Source: Gloeocapsopsis crepidinum LEGE 06123
GTDB taxonomy: Bacteria; Cyanobacteriota; Cyanobacteriia; Cyanobacteriales; Chroococcidiopsidaceae
Assembly (NCBI RefSeq): GCF_015207655.1
Contig: NZ_JADEWN010000004.1
Coordinates: 81,738 to 145,737, forward strand
DNA length: 64,000 nucleotides
Direction of reading: 5' to 3'
Positions 63,930 to 64,000 of the stretch are shown in pieces (the stretch's first letter is position 1; every line of letters begins with the position of its first letter). The notes beneath the pieces were generated by a model, which made no database searches, had not been told where the DNA came from, and saw only the letters and a list, made by a program, of their open reading frames with translations. The translations under genes were made by a program, and so were the position numbers.

Positions 63930-64000
63930 ATGAAACCGTACTCGCTCGACTTGCGAGAAAAAATAGTTAAGGCATACACACAAGGTGACACCTCAATCAG
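63930..64000 (+). CDS. IS630-family transposase, 5' part, cut by the window edge
   Basis: ATG 63930 opens MKPYSLDLREKIVKAYTQGD, the typical start of cyanobacterial IS630 transposases (helix-turn-helix). AGAGGAG at 63906-63912 lies 17 bases upstream. The rest is outside the window. The left end of the element should be at about 63790-63900. Confidence 0.8.
   Translation, partial: MKPYSLDLREKIVKAYTQGDTSI

Overview
The window looks like a chromosomal segment of a cyanobacterium. The octamer GCGATCGC (HIP1) and close variants occur throughout, inside and outside genes. The gene content is also cyanobacterial: tocopherol cyclase, a TonB receptor with an AMIN domain, a GH100 invertase, an FtsH with a cyanobacterial-type N-terminus, several Uma2 proteins and a FutB/FutC-like iron transporter. 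A filamentous or Chroococcidiopsis/Gloeocapsopsis-like lineage would fit, but the genus is an inference only. I saw no rRNA and no CRISPR array.

Layout. 1-1297: the 3' part of a broken NACHT NTPase gene. 1.3-11.7 kb: mixed housekeeping and hypothetical genes (coiled-coil protein, DUF815 ATPase, TMEM14, Uma2, an Mrr-ParA fusion, an acyl-CoA dehydrogenase-cyclase fusion, YjbQ, a flavin disulfide reductase, DUF29, a metallophosphoesterase). 12.1-14.8 kb: a large phytase-like/RTX/glycerophosphodiesterase protein. 14.9-20 kb: a siderophore-uptake locus (lipoprotein binding protein, TonB receptor, PchR-type AraC regulator) with a candidate Fur box and a candidate direct-repeat operator, next to a 124-bp MITE-like element. 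20-33 kb: tocopherol cyclase, GH100 invertase, an OmpR/histidine-kinase pair, MgtE, a ferrochelatase-like protein with a native histidine tail, a Crp regulator, an FMN reductase, FtsH and an M23 peptidase. 34-37 kb: two tRNA-Leu genes (CAA and CAG), an M48 protease whose stop codon lies inside the first tRNA, and MurA.

37.2-40.5 kb is a decayed accessory patch just downstream of tRNA-Leu(CAG). It holds a degenerate ISAs1-family element with 20-bp inverted repeats, an antitoxin-like gene cut by that element, two antitoxin 3' relics, a frameshifted Uma2 gene and the C-terminal remnant of an ISP-type restriction-modification enzyme. 40.7-44.5 kb: an SpoU RNA methyltransferase and an iron-type ABC transporter (fused permease plus ATPase) preceded by a Fur-like box. 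The ATPase gene ends in the inverted repeat of an intact-looking IS1-family element (44514-45285).

After about 1.7 kb of AT-rich DNA without convincing genes, 47.0-63.8 kb is one co-directional surface-polysaccharide cluster. It contains an ABC-2 exporter (Wzm/Wzt-like), acyltransferases, a Gfo/Idh/MocA dehydrogenase, an NAD-dependent epimerase, two DegT aminotransferases, four glycosyltransferases and two probably exported proteins. One of these has two DUF4082 repeats, an Ig-like domain and a dimethylformamidase-like domain. Five genes in the middle overlap by 1-11 bases and probably form one operon making N-acylated amino-sugar nucleotides. The right edge cuts the start of an IS630-family transposase. 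The most interesting items are the two fusions at 5.1-8.2 kb, the exported protein at 49.8 kb, the operator-like repeats of the siderophore locus, and the interspersed repeat inserted in frame in the aminotransferase at 57.9 kb.
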